Shown here: piece by piece, positions 38,103-46,769 of the stretch
Numbering within the stretch: position 1 is the stretch's first letter
Layout of the letters: each line of letters starts with the position of its first letter
Assembly: GCA_002435865.1 (NCBI GenBank)
Contig: DIWV01000006.1
Coordinates: 1-64,000 of the forward strand
Direction of reading: 5' to 3'
DNA: 64,000 bases
Origin: Cloacimonetes bacterium UBA6097
Lineage (GTDB): Bacteria > Cloacimonadota > Cloacimonadia > Cloacimonadales > Cloacimonadaceae
Position numbers and translations under genes: made by a program
Notes under the pieces: model-generated
Databases searched by the model: none
What the model was told of the DNA's origin: nothing
What the model saw: only the letters and a program-made list of their open reading frames with translations

Positions 38103-39833
38103 ATGGATATTCAAGAAAAGATCAGAAACCTTGAATGGCTGCGCAATGATATCATTGGCAGGAACATGATATTTAAGACTCCTTATGGTGAAAGGGCTCT
38201 TGTTTATGCTGATTATACAGCCAGTGGCAGAGGGCTTTATTCCATTGAGAATTATATTCAGAAGATGTTACAATTTTACGCAAATACTCATACTGAAGAT
38301 GACTTTACAGGTAAGACAATGACGCACCTGTTGCATGAGGCTGAACATATTATCAAGGAAGCTGTAAATGCCGGTCCCAAAGGTAAAATCATCTTCACTG
38401 AATCCGGAACTACAGGTGGGATTGTAAAACTTCAGCAAATCCTGGGTGTTTACTGGCCACCTGCTACCAGGGAAAAAGTAAATTCATTCCTGGATAGCTG
38501 CCTTGACCGGTTTCCCGACAGAGACAGTTGTAATCTTGCTTTACGCACATATATAAACAAGAGCAAGCCTATAGTTTTTGTCGGACCTTATGAACATCAT
38601 TCCAATGAAATTATGTGGAGACAGACACTTTGCGATATCGTGGAAATTCCTTTGAATAATGGGGAAGAACTGGATTTATTGAAATTGGAAGAGATAGTAT
38701 CTAAACCCGAATATGCCAACCGTCCAAAAATAGGTTCTTTTTCAGCAGCTTCCAATGTAAGTGGTCTGTTGACAAATGTATATGAAGTAGCAAAAATACT
38801 TCATAAACATGGAGCTATAGCCTGTTTTGATTTTGCAGCCTGTGCTCCATATGTAGAAATCAATATGAATAAAGATAATGAAAGTTACTTCGATGCCATA
38901 TTTCTTTCACCTCACAAATTTTTAGGTGGTCCGGGCACAAGTGGTGTATTGATTTTCAATGAAGATATTTATCCCAAAAACTTACCTCCAACTGTTAGTG
39001 CAGGAGGTACTGTTGATTACGTTTCTCCATCTAAGGAAGAATTTATAAAGGATATTGAAACCCGTGAAAAGGCAGGCACACCGGGAATTTTACAGGCAAT
39101 TCGCATTGCTTTGGTCTTTAAGGTTAAACAAAGAGTTGGCTATAAGACAATAGACGAGATTGAAGAATATTATCTTCAACGTTTCATGGAAGCCTTTAAA
39201 GGTGATAACAGAATAGCCTTCTATGGTCCGTTAAATAAAAAAAAGATACCAATTATTCCATTTAATATTATACATAAAGATAAAGTACTTCATCCGAAGT
39301 TTGTAACCAGGCTTCTGAACGACCTTTTGGGGATTCAAACCAGAGCAGGTTGTTCGTGTGCAGGTCCATACGGACATTACCTGATGAAGATAGAACAACA
39401 GCTTTCAGATTATTACCGTTGTGCCATTACCAATCTGGGTTACGGAGGTATCAAACCCGGTTGGGTAAGGTTAAATCTGCACTATGCCCTGGATGAAAGT
39501 GAAGTGGATTATCTGGTTGATGGAGTAAGATTTGTCATTGAGCATGGATATAAATTTTTGCCCTATTATACATTTGATATCAGGAACGGAGAATGGGAGC
39601 ATAAAGATAGAATAAATAAAGCTCCTTTGAACCTCGATATTGAGAATGTTTTCAGCAAAGAAAAGTTTATCCATACACAGCCAAAGGGAGTGGAATCATT
39701 GTATAAAAAAGCTTTGGAAGAAGCTAATAAAATAGCAGAATCTCTTTCGTCTGATTTTCCCCTGGTTACATTCGATAAAGAACTGGACAATTTAATGTAT
39801 TTCTATGCCCATGAAGTTAAAAATTATAAATAG
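38103..39833 (+). CDS. class V aminotransferase / cysteine desulfurase-like PLP enzyme
   Basis: A 576-residue protein, longer than usual (400), with about 150 extra C-terminal residues of acidic and helical character. Fold-type I features: GTTGGIVKLQQ (about 100), EHHSNEIMWR, FDFAACAPYVEI and the PLP lysine in LSPHKFLGGPGTSG (Lys about 272). A Cys-rich turn RAGCSCAGPYGHY (about 417) corresponds to the active-site Cys loop. The exact reaction cannot be told: cysteine desulfurase, selenocysteine lyase or a relative. The start has GGAGTAATCTG 3 bases before ATG. Confidence 0.85.
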   Translation: MDIQEKIRNLEWLRNDIIGRNMIFKTPYGERALVYADYTASGRGLYSIENYIQKMLQFYANTHTEDDFTGKTMTHLLHEAEHIIKEAVNAGPKGKIIFTESGTTGGIVKLQQILGVYWPPATREKVNSFLDSCLDRFPDRDSCNLALRTYINKSKPIVFVGPYEHHSNEIMWRQTLCDIVEIPLNNGEELDLLKLEEIVSKPEYANRPKIGSFSAASNVSGLLTNVYEVAKILHKHGAIACFDFAACAPYVEINMNKDNESYFDAIFLSPHKFLGGPGTSGVLIFNEDIYPKNLPPTVSAGGTVDYVSPSKEEFIKDIETREKAGTPGILQAIRIALVFKVKQRVGYKTIDEIEEYYLQRFMEAFKGDNRIAFYGPLNKKKIPIIPFNIIHKDKVLHPKFVTRLLNDLLGIQTRAGCSCAGPYGHYLMKIEQQLSDYYRCAITNLGYGGIKPGWVRLNLHYALDESEVDYLVDGVRFVIEHGYKFLPYYTFDIRNGEWEHKDRINKAPLNLDIENVFSKEKFIHTQPKGVESLYKKALEEANKIAESLSSDFPLVTFDKELDNLMYFYAHEVKNYK

Positions 39834-39854
39834 GTTTTCATAGACCTTATGTAA

Positions 39855-40733
39855 TCACTTTATAAACTCGATAAGATTTACTTTTTGATGTAAATTTTTT
39901 TCATATTTATTGATAAGTTTATCTATATACTTGCAATAAATATCAACATCATGCGAAGCCAATTCCTTTTGAAATTGGTAGACTTTCTTGTAGAGAAAAC
40001 TTATGACCTGCATCACTTCTTTTTTATTTAAGTGATTCATCTTTGTACTTGTTTTCAAAGGGATATACATAAGCAAGCATTTTTCTTCAGGGTGTTCATC
40101 TTCAGTCTCAGTTGGCATACTTGGTTGAATATAATCTATATCAATTTTGTACAAAAATCTATCTAGTTTTTTCGACAATTTTGTAAAATGTCGTATGCGT
40201 GCAATTTTTTGAGATACAATGTTTTTTGTATCCAGATGTTTTGGCTTTTCAATTTCGAAGACTACACTATTACAATCAATAAATCTTTTTTCGATAACTT
40301 TTGTTAATTTATTCAGCATCAAAGTGACTGCTTTGTTTCGAGCTTTTTGTTCGTATCTGTCAATGCCCATGTAAGGGATAAACAAGATTTTATAATCATT
40401 ACTATAAACAATTTTCAAATATCCGCAAACAGTATTTTTATATGTGCAAACATAAATCATATCAACCAGATTTCTACTTTGCCCAACAGATTGGTCTAGG
40501 TAGATAGTTATTAAGTCAGAAGGAATTCGATAATCTGGATCGATAGTATCTGTATATAAATCTATAAACTCATTAATATGTCTTGTATCTCCTTTTTTCA
40601 ATACAATTACTTTAGGATAGCAAAGGGTTTTGACTGTCCATAGCACAAAGAGGATAAACATATTTATGAGCGAGAGTATTGTTGCGATTTCCGCTATGTA
40701 CTGACTATTATAGATGTTATTCAATGTCATCAT
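39855..40733 (-). CDS. membrane-anchored GNAT-like protein, otherwise unknown
   Basis: A 292-residue A+T-rich gene. One N-terminal membrane helix (about 19-37) is followed by a GNAT-like core: VCGYLKIVYSN (about 113-123), then LFIPYMGIDRYEQKARNKAVTLMLNKLTKVIE (about 127-158), resembling the acetyl-CoA loop region though the Q/RxxGxG/A motif is only partly kept. The C-terminal half is basic and helical with no known motif. Neighbours are unrelated. Acetyltransferase activity is a guess; no confident function. Confidence 0.6.
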   Translation of the reverse strand: MMTLNNIYNSQYIAEIATILSLINMFILFVLWTVKTLCYPKVIVLKKGDTRHINEFIDLYTDTIDPDYRIPSDLITIYLDQSVGQSRNLVDMIYVCTYKNTVCGYLKIVYSNDYKILFIPYMGIDRYEQKARNKAVTLMLNKLTKVIEKRFIDCNSVVFEIEKPKHLDTKNIVSQKIARIRHFTKLSKKLDRFLYKIDIDYIQPSMPTETEDEHPEEKCLLMYIPLKTSTKMNHLNKKEVMQVISFLYKKVYQFQKELASHDVDIYCKYIDKLINKYEKNLHQKVNLIEFIK

Positions 40734-40892
40734 AAATCCTTCGTATATGCAATCTTATAGAAAGCGTCCTATTTTGAAACAAGTAACAAATTCACAAATC
40801 ATATTTATGACTATTTTTAGCAGTTTCTTATTTTGTCTAAGGAGATCTGTCTAAAAATTAATGCTCAAAAAATTTCAAGGCAAAAAAAATAA

Positions 40893-41000
40893 CAGTGGAG
40901 AACATCGGGCGATGTCTCCACTGCTCGGAGGGCATTCTATGTAGGGTCTGTAGGCTGATTACATAAATAGACATTAAAGATTATCTGTCAAGTTTTTTTT
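40893..41000 (+). ncRNA. candidate structured small RNA
   Basis: CAGTGGAGA and CATCG pair with CGATG and TCTCCACTG around two loop bases with a single bulged A (40893-40923), a very stable stem. A second stem TATGTA/TACATA spans 40938-40965, and 8 T follow (40993-41000). No reading frame covers it. The T tract and the stems favour a plus-strand RNA ending there. No promoter is obvious. Confidence 0.4.
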
Positions 41001-41075
41001 GAGTTAATTAAGATATTTTTGTACTGAGCTTTATATCATTCCCGAAAAATCCTTTGACATAAAAGTCAGTTTTAA

Positions 41076-41097
41076 GACTAATGAATAAGTAGTCATT
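41076..41097 (+). promoter_or_regulatory. possible TetR operator
   Basis: Overlapping palindromes GACTA-N9-TAGTC (41076-41094) and AATGA-N8-TCATT (41080-41097) lie 17-21 bases downstream of a TTGACA (41054-41059), about 55 bases before the tetR start. Autoregulation is inferred. Confidence 0.45.
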
Positions 41098-41150
41098 TAT
41101 ATTTTTTTTCCCGGGATATTCATTGTAATCGTTATTTAAATGGAGAGATC

Positions 41151-41762
41151 ATGATACATGCCAAAAGGAATAAGCGTTCAAATGTAGCAGATAAGCGTAA
41201 AGAAATTCTTATCTCAGCTATTGAAGTATTCGCCCAAAAAGGGTATAACAAAGCCAATATAAAGGAAGTTGCTGATAAAGCAGGTGTGGCAAGTGGAACC
41301 GTATATCTTTATTTCAAGAGTAAAGACGATCTCCTGCTGCAAGCCATGAAGACTATGCTGGACAGTAATCTGATTGAAATAAAGGAAAAGATTGCTTCCG
41401 AAGAGAAAGCAATCGACAAACTCTACATGTTCTTTTATCATCATATTGAAGTCTTTACAAAAAAGCCTAGCATGGCAAGATTCCTGGTGGTGGAACTCAG
41501 GCAAAGTGAAGAATTTTATAAGCGATACCCCACTTATAATCCTTATCATGAGTATCAAAGTTACGTTCAGGAGCTTGTAAAAAAAGCTATTAAAGAAGGT
41601 ACAACCCTGCCATACAATCCCGTGACTATTTCTTATCTGATTTTAGGAGCTATGGATGCAGTATTAACCCAATGGCTGATAAATCCTGAGTCAGTTAATC
41701 TTGAAAAAGTAACCAAAGAAATGAGGGAAGTTTTGCATAACGGCATGAAAAAGGAAGATTAA
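41151..41762 (+). CDS. TetR/AcrR-family transcriptional regulator
   Basis: A 203-residue protein: the N-terminal helix-turn-helix is RKEILISAIEVFAQKGYNKANIKEVADKAGVASGTVYLYFKSKDDLL (about 17-63), followed by a helical ligand domain. It resembles FadR/YsiA-like TetR repressors. Shine-Dalgarno GGAGAG precedes ATG. A DUF3795 gene begins 2 bases after its stop, so the pair is an operon. A palindrome upstream could be its own operator. Confidence 0.93.
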   Translation: MIHAKRNKRSNVADKRKEILISAIEVFAQKGYNKANIKEVADKAGVASGTVYLYFKSKDDLLLQAMKTMLDSNLIEIKEKIASEEKAIDKLYMFFYHHIEVFTKKPSMARFLVVELRQSEEFYKRYPTYNPYHEYQSYVQELVKKAIKEGTTLPYNPVTISYLILGAMDAVLTQWLINPESVNLEKVTKEMREVLHNGMKKED

Positions 41763-41763
41763 C

Positions 41764-42108
41764 ATGAAAACTCTGATTGCTCCTTGCGGAATAGACTGTT
41801 CTATTTGTGAAGCGTACATAGCAACAAAGCACAATGACATGGAAATGAAACAAAAACTGGCAGACAATTTTATGAAGCAATTCAATAAAGACATTGATCC
41901 TTCTACGATTAACTGCGTTGGCTGCATTCAGGAAGGTAAGCATATCGGATTTTGTGCTCAATGCGCTATCAGGGCATGTTCAATCGATAAAGGTTATCAA
42001 ACTTGCGCTGAATGCGATGATTTCCCTTGTCCCAAAGGAAGTTTCATCTGGGTGGAAGGTTCAAAATCCAAAGCTACCCTTGTAGATTTAAAGAAACAAC
42101 TCAAATAA
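41764..42108 (+). CDS. DUF3795 cysteine-rich protein
   Basis: A 114-residue protein with APCGIDCSICEAYIA (start), CVGCIQEGKHIGFCAQCAIRACS and YQTCAECDDFPCPKG: eleven or so Cys arranged as metal-binding pairs, the DUF3795 pattern. It may bind zinc or an Fe-S centre; function unknown. It starts 2 bases after tetR. A family A palindrome begins 97 bases after its stop. Confidence 0.85.
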   Translation: MKTLIAPCGIDCSICEAYIATKHNDMEMKQKLADNFMKQFNKDIDPSTINCVGCIQEGKHIGFCAQCAIRACSIDKGYQTCAECDDFPCPKGSFIWVEGSKSKATLVDLKKQLK

Positions 42109-42204
42109 ACTTATAACCTAAGCTCCACAATACTATAAGACCATCAATAAACGAAAACCATCTTATCCTATGCGAAAGCCGGTGTTTACTATTTGCCTGT
42201 TGTT

Positions 42205-42292
42205 AATAGCATTACGCTATCATTGCGCTATCATTACGCTATCATTGCGCTATTATAGCGCAATGATAGCGTAATGATAGCGTAATGCTATT
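42205..42292. repeat. 11-nt-phased palindrome (family A), arms of unequal unit number
   Basis: AATAGC, then ATTACGCTATC, ATTGCGCTATC, ATTACGCTATC and ATTGCGCTAT, a centre T, then ATAGCGCAAT, two GATAGCGTAAT and GCTATT. The left arm has four units and the right three; the outer AATAGC/GCTATT pair is kept if one left unit loops out. Shares units with 12475-12567. Confidence 0.93.
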
Positions 42293-42436
42293 GAGAAAGA
42301 AATAATGACAACCAGAGATTTGATATCAGAAAAAGGAATCTCAAAAGTGCAGATAGTTGCATAAAACTTGACATAAAACACCCTGTTCAAGACTTAGGAA
42401 AAAAATACATAATGATTTTTTTATCTGGAGGATAAC

Positions 42437-42817
42437 ATGTTAATTCCTGATGATTTATACTACACAGAAAGCCATGAGTGGGTACGTGTTAATGGCGACG
42501 AAGCAGTAATGGGTATTACTGATTTTGCTCAGCACGAATTGGGTGATATTGTATATGTGGAACTTCCTGATGATGGTAAAAAAGTTGCAGCAGGAGAACC
42601 CTGCGGGAGCATCGAAGCGGTTAAGGCAGTTGAAGATATCATTTCTCCATTGAGTGGAAGGGTTGAAAGCCGTAATACAGATTTGGAAGATTCTTCTGAT
42701 TTGATTAATAAATCTCCATATGAAGACGGTTGGTTGATAAAAATCAAACTCAGCAACCTGGATGAAATTGAGAACCTTTTATCAGCAGCTGATTACAAAC
42801 GAATAGTTGAACCATAA
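42437..42817 (+). CDS. gcvH: glycine cleavage system H protein
   Basis: GcvH carries the lipoyl arm that shuttles the methylamine group of glycine between the P, T and L proteins. The 126 residues have YTESHEWVRV and the lipoylation site GSIEAVKAVEDI (Lys63). No other gcv genes are in the window, although glyA lies 13 kb away. Shine-Dalgarno GGAGGA lies 7 bases upstream. It overlaps the proposed gmk start by 11 bases. Confidence 0.97.
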   Translation: MLIPDDLYYTESHEWVRVNGDEAVMGITDFAQHELGDIVYVELPDDGKKVAAGEPCGSIEAVKAVEDIISPLSGRVESRNTDLEDSSDLINKSPYEDGWLIKIKLSNLDEIENLLSAADYKRIVEP

Positions 42818-43442
42818 ATCAAGATTAATTTTGGCATTCAGTAAAAATCCTTTTCTGATAATTTTATCTGCTCCTTCCGGTGGAGGAAAAAGTACAATTC
42901 TGCAGGAAATCCTCAAGCGGACTGATAGAATTGAATATTCAGTTTCCTATACTACCCGAAAGCCCAGGGGAACAGAAAAAAACGGCTTGCATTATCACTT
43001 TGTAAGCGAAGAAGAATTCAAAGACAGGATAAAAGCTGGTGATTTTCTGGAGCATGCCAATTTCTGCGGAAAATTCTACGGGACTTCCATAAGTTACATC
43101 CGGAGCCGTCTGGCTGCTGGTAAACATGTGATTATGGATATAGAAGTGCAAGGCGCAGCTCAAATCAGCGTCACCAATATTCCTTATGTTAAGGTATTTA
43201 TTCTTCCGCCATCTCTTGAAGTGTTGAAAGAAAGACTTATCAACAGGCAGACAGATACCCTTGAAGAGATTGAGAAAAGACTGGTCGTTGCCAGATATGA
43301 GATTACCCAGATATCAAATTATGATTATCTGGTTATTAATGATAATTTAGAAGATGCTGTTGATGATGTTATGTGCATAATCAAAGCTGAAGAAAATAGG
43401 GTTGACAGATATACGCAGCCTGACATAGAGTTTTTAAAGTGA
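42807..43442 (+). CDS. gmk: guanylate kinase
   Basis: Gmk phosphorylates GMP to GDP. The 211 residues have the P-loop SAPSGGGKST (about 21-30), SYTTRKPRGTE, YHFVSEEEF, the GMP-binding AGDFLEHANFCGKFYGT and VIMDIEVQGAAQI. The start is TTG (42807) inside the gcvH end; a second TTG at 42831 is possible and neither has a clear Shine-Dalgarno, so translation may be coupled to gcvH. Confidence 0.95.
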   Translation: MNHKSRLILAFSKNPFLIILSAPSGGGKSTILQEILKRTDRIEYSVSYTTRKPRGTEKNGLHYHFVSEEEFKDRIKAGDFLEHANFCGKFYGTSISYIRSRLAAGKHVIMDIEVQGAAQISVTNIPYVKVFILPPSLEVLKERLINRQTDTLEEIEKRLVVARYEITQISNYDYLVINDNLEDAVDDVMCIIKAEENRVDRYTQPDIEFLK

Positions 43443-43505
43443 ATACAATTACGATTTTTAACTGAATAAATATGATACTGTATTGCATGATACTAAGGAG
43501 CAACA

Positions 43506-43910
43506 ATGATAAATAAACGCGTTGAGACCTTTTTGGAACATACAAATATGAACTATATGTTCTGCCTGTTATCCAATCTTGAAGTTTTACGTTTAAACTC
43601 TTTACCCTCATATATAAAGCAAAAATTCCCTGAAAAAATTACTGAACTTGCAATGGACCATATCTCTCAAAACGAGATTCCGGATTATATGATGGATATC
43701 GAAGAAGCAAGGGCTGAAATGGAAAGACTCGGTATTACACCTGAAGAATTTGAAAGTGGTGATATGAGAGAAATCTTCGAAGATGATGAAGATTTTGAAC
43801 AGGAAATTGTTGCCGAGGAATTTCAGGGGGAATACACTCCTACATATGATGACGATAGCTTTGATGATGATGTAGATGACATGGACGGTTCTGATACAGA
43901 CGAAGATTAA
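43506..43910 (+). CDS. rpoZ: probable RNA polymerase omega subunit with long acidic tail
   Basis: The 134 residues are not an obvious match, but the order is telling: VETFLEHTNMNYMFCLLSNLEVLRLNS, then a short linker, PEKITELAMDHISQNEI. This follows omega's pattern (xxxNxxEL/FxLxxLAxxRAxxLN ... xxPVxxAxxEIxxxKI). It lies right after gmk, the usual rpoZ place. The last ~75 residues are acidic (EDDEDFEQEIVAEE ... DDDSFDDDVDDMDGSDTDED), unlike standard omega. AAGGAG precedes ATG. The assignment rests on motif order and neighbour and is not proven. Confidence 0.55.
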   Translation: MINKRVETFLEHTNMNYMFCLLSNLEVLRLNSLPSYIKQKFPEKITELAMDHISQNEIPDYMMDIEEARAEMERLGITPEEFESGDMREIFEDDEDFEQEIVAEEFQGEYTPTYDDDSFDDDVDDMDGSDTDED

Positions 43911-43921
43911 TGCTTCAATAA

Positions 43922-44584
43922 ATGAAGAAGGGTATTAGACAATATCTGGAGCAGTTACAAGCATCAGGTATAAAGGAAATTTATCACACAAAACAACCAA
44001 TTATATTATCCCCTGTTGCCGGAGATAAATTAAATCAACTGCTGGAAAAACAGGAAACCTATAAAAACTGCCAAAAATGCCCATTGTCAGCCGGACGCAT
44101 TAAATTTGTCTACGGTGAAGGCAATCCCGATGCAACTTGCATGGTGATTGGTGAAGCCCCCGGAGACCAGGAAAATCAAACAGGCAGACCTTTTGTGGGA
44201 AGAGCAGGGCAGCTCCTTGATAAAATGTTATTAGCAATCAACATCAGGCGCGAAGATGTATATATTGCTAACATAGTCAAATGCCGTCCCCCCGGAAACC
44301 GCAATCCTGAACAATCTGAACGTCTTGCCTGCCTGCCATATCTACATGAACAAATCGAAATTATCCAGCCTAAGATTTTCCTGTTTATGGGTTTAGTTTC
44401 TGCTCAGACTTTATTGGAAACCAAAAAACCGATGCACGAGCTGAGAGAAACTTATCATAACTACATGGAAAGACCTGCTTATGTAACTTACCATCCTTCA
44501 GCGTTATTGCGTAATGAAAATTGGAAAAGACCTGCCTGGGAAGACCTGCAGAAATTCCAAAAAGTCTATGAATCATTACTCTGA
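43922..44584 (+). CDS. uracil-DNA glycosylase, family 4 (Fe-S)
   Basis: A 220-residue protein that removes uracil from DNA. CQKCPLSAGR (Cys50, Cys53) starts the four-Cys iron-sulfur site, completed by Cys in NIVKCRPPG (about 121) and RLACLPY (about 138). The catalytic motif GEAPGDQE and the ... RPFVGRAGQLLDKML motif follow, then YVTYHPSALLRNENWKRPAWEDLQ. It starts 11 bases after the omega-like gene. Confidence 0.95.
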   Translation: MKKGIRQYLEQLQASGIKEIYHTKQPIILSPVAGDKLNQLLEKQETYKNCQKCPLSAGRIKFVYGEGNPDATCMVIGEAPGDQENQTGRPFVGRAGQLLDKMLLAINIRREDVYIANIVKCRPPGNRNPEQSERLACLPYLHEQIEIIQPKIFLFMGLVSAQTLLETKKPMHELRETYHNYMERPAYVTYHPSALLRNENWKRPAWEDLQKFQKVYESLL

Positions 44585-44605
44585 TAGCCAAAAAAAGAAG
44601 CAATC

Positions 44606-45409
44606 ATGCTCAGAAAAACAATTTTAATCACTACACTTATCCTTTTAGCATTTTCTTTGTTTACTGTTACAGCTTATTTTTCAGACTGTCAATCGTTTCA
44701 TACAATGCATAAACAGGTTGTTAAGCAAATAGTTAAGCATAAACCTGAAGTTGTATTTATCGGTGGAGATATCACTTTGAATGGTTCAAGGCAGGATGAT
44801 TTTAATGCTTTCTTTACTGTGATGAAACCTATAACAAACATAGCTGCAGTTTATCCAGCTTTAGGTAATCATGATAAGGATACAGACCTGTTTCTGAAGA
44901 ACTTTCCTGTAGTAGACTCTCTGACGTATTATACGGTTGACCACGATGGTGTAGTATGGATAATTCTGAACAGCAATCTGAAATTAGCTCCGGGTTCTAC
45001 CCAATATAACTGGCTGGAGAAAACTCTTGCAGCCAACGTTGACAGGACAGTAGTGATAATAATGCATCATCCTGTATATAGTTCAGGAATGCACGGAGAT
45101 GAAAAAGGATTTAACTTCCTGTTTCCACAACTTTTTAAGAAGTACTCTGTTGCAGCGGTTCTATCCGGTCATGACCACGATTATGAAAGATCAGCCCGGG
45201 ATAGCATCCATTATGTTGTATTTGGCGGCGGAGGCGGTCCCTTGTATGATAATGTAAGCAAGAATGATTATTCAGTTATTTTCCGCAAGACGCATGGATT
45301 TCTTCTTTTCGAGCCTGATAATGATATTATGAATGTTAAAGCTATAGATAACGATGGTAAAGAAATAGACAAATTCAGTTTTACGATAAAACCCCGGGCA
45401 GAAAAATAA
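44606..45409 (+). CDS. calcineurin-like metallophosphoesterase, secreted
   Basis: A 267-residue protein with a signal peptide (about 1-22). Motifs run in the family order: YFSDCQS (atypical D-x-Q in place of DxH), VFIGGDIT, ALGNHD, IIMHHPVYSSG and SGHDHDYER. The GHDHDYER end is typical of purple-acid-phosphatase-like esterases. The substrate is unknown. It converges on the ecfT gene, overlapping it by 29 bases. Confidence 0.9.
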   Translation: MLRKTILITTLILLAFSLFTVTAYFSDCQSFHTMHKQVVKQIVKHKPEVVFIGGDITLNGSRQDDFNAFFTVMKPITNIAAVYPALGNHDKDTDLFLKNFPVVDSLTYYTVDHDGVVWIILNSNLKLAPGSTQYNWLEKTLAANVDRTVVIIMHHPVYSSGMHGDEKGFNFLFPQLFKKYSVAAVLSGHDHDYERSARDSIHYVVFGGGGGPLYDNVSKNDYSVIFRKTHGFLLFEPDNDIMNVKAIDNDGKEIDKFSFTIKPRAEK

Positions 45410-46103
45410 AGATAACTGCCAGACAGATTATCATATAATCAACTAATCCCGGATACTTTTGCTGATAACAAGTATGTTTCATCCCATTTCTAAAACCTCT
45501 TATATCCAAAGCAATTGCCTGATAGCTGATATCTTTCATTGTCCAGCCCAGAATCGGAATAATAAGTTTAATATATAAGCGTATCTTCTTATTGAATGTA
45601 ATCTCTTTCAGATTGATTCCTCTTGTCCGAAGCTGAGAAGTACTTTGCCTTACTTTTCCAATTAGAACAGGCAGGAAGCGTAAAGTCATTGATATCATTA
45701 CAGCCAGAGTTTCCGGTAGTCTTATTAGTCTGAATGCCTGATTGAATTCCCTTGGACTTATGCCCCAAAGCCATGTACCGGAGAGCAGAATAATCATTAA
45801 TCTCAAAGTTACTGTAATTGCAGTATTCAGTCCCTGCTGCGTTATCAATATCCATTTCCAGCTTATCAGTGGTGTTCCCATTCGATTAAAGACCAATTGA
45901 ATTATAAATATACTGATTATTAAGGGCAGCATCCGCCGCAAATGTTTAACGAGTACTGTTTTTTCATTATTCGTATAACGTTTAAAAACAACAAGCAAAG
46001 CACTTATCAGGAATATAACTGACAAAACCCTGACGTCCTGATAGATTATGGCACTTGAAGATAAACAGAGTACTATAATTATACGTGTGAGTGTATGTAT
46101 CAT
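45381..46103 (-). CDS. ECF transporter T component (EcfT/CbiQ-like)
   Basis: A 240-residue polytopic protein, the membrane coupling part of an energy-coupling-factor importer. The two Arg-containing coupling motifs appear as TSQLRTRGINL (about 160) and IALDIRGFRNG (about 205), which dock onto the ATPases. It is last in the minus-strand operon of ECF genes and overlaps the preceding ATPase gene by 4 bases. No substrate can be told from this part. Confidence 0.9.
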   Translation of the reverse strand: MIHTLTRIIIVLCLSSSAIIYQDVRVLSVIFLISALLVVFKRYTNNEKTVLVKHLRRMLPLIISIFIIQLVFNRMGTPLISWKWILITQQGLNTAITVTLRLMIILLSGTWLWGISPREFNQAFRLIRLPETLAVMISMTLRFLPVLIGKVRQSTSQLRTRGINLKEITFNKKIRLYIKLIIPILGWTMKDISYQAIALDIRGFRNGMKHTCYQQKYPGLVDYMIICLAVIFIFLPGVLS

Positions 46104-46765
46104 AGTTCTTTTCTTATACTTCCCTGAGGATACATCGTCAGGACTTCATCAACCAAATTAGTAAACAAATCAGACTGGTGAGAAATAATCAACATTCCAC
46201 GGTTTACACTTTGCTTTTGCCTTAACATTTCCAATAATCTATTAACATGGTTTTTATCCAAAGATGCTAAAGGTTCATCCAGAATCCAATACCTGTCGTT
46301 AAACATATTCAGACCTGCAAGAGCAAGGCTTTTGAGTTCACCAGCACTCAGTTCCCATACAGGAGTAGTTTTCTTATCAGTTAAATCCCAGTCAGATAAG
46401 GCTGTGTCAATTCGTTTATCCGTATCATTAACAGTATTGGAATCTGATAATAACCACAGTTTCAAATCTTCGGTCGGATTAACTCCCAGTACATTGGAGT
46501 CATTGTTTTGTCTGAGGTAAGATAAATGCCTGTAAATCTCATATTTATTTCTTGTGTGACTGGAGATTATACTGTAATTTACATTACCGGCAGATGGCTT
46601 TAATAATCCTGCTGCCAGGGAAGCTAAAGTAGATTTACCAATCCCATTTTCGCCTTTTAGCAGGATTGTTTTATCTATTGGAAAAGACACATTGAAGTTT
46701 TGAAAAAGAGGATTATCCTTTTCATAGGAAAAAGATACATCCCGGAAAGTAATGGAAGTTGCCAT
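46100..46765 (-). CDS. ECF transporter ATPase (second A component)
   Basis: A 221-residue ABC ATPase. Walker A GENGIGKSTLASLAAG (about 37), signature ELSAGELKSLALAG (for LSGGQ), Walker B YWILDEPLASLD and the His switch ISHQSD. Short and lacking an additional C-terminal domain. It pairs with the neighbouring ATPase (5 bases upstream) as the usual A/A' heterodimer. Confidence 0.92.
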   Translation of the reverse strand: MATSITFRDVSFSYEKDNPLFQNFNVSFPIDKTILLKGENGIGKSTLASLAAGLLKPSAGNVNYSIISSHTRNKYEIYRHLSYLRQNNDSNVLGVNPTEDLKLWLLSDSNTVNDTDKRIDTALSDWDLTDKKTTPVWELSAGELKSLALAGLNMFNDRYWILDEPLASLDKNHVNRLLEMLRQKQSVNRGMLIISHQSDLFTNLVDEVLTMYPQGSIRKEL

Positions 46766-46769
46766 AATA

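Noticed and set aside
42293..42436. Glycine riboswitch upstream of gcvH
   Set aside because: None of the family's conserved motifs is seen; only weak promoter-like words are present.
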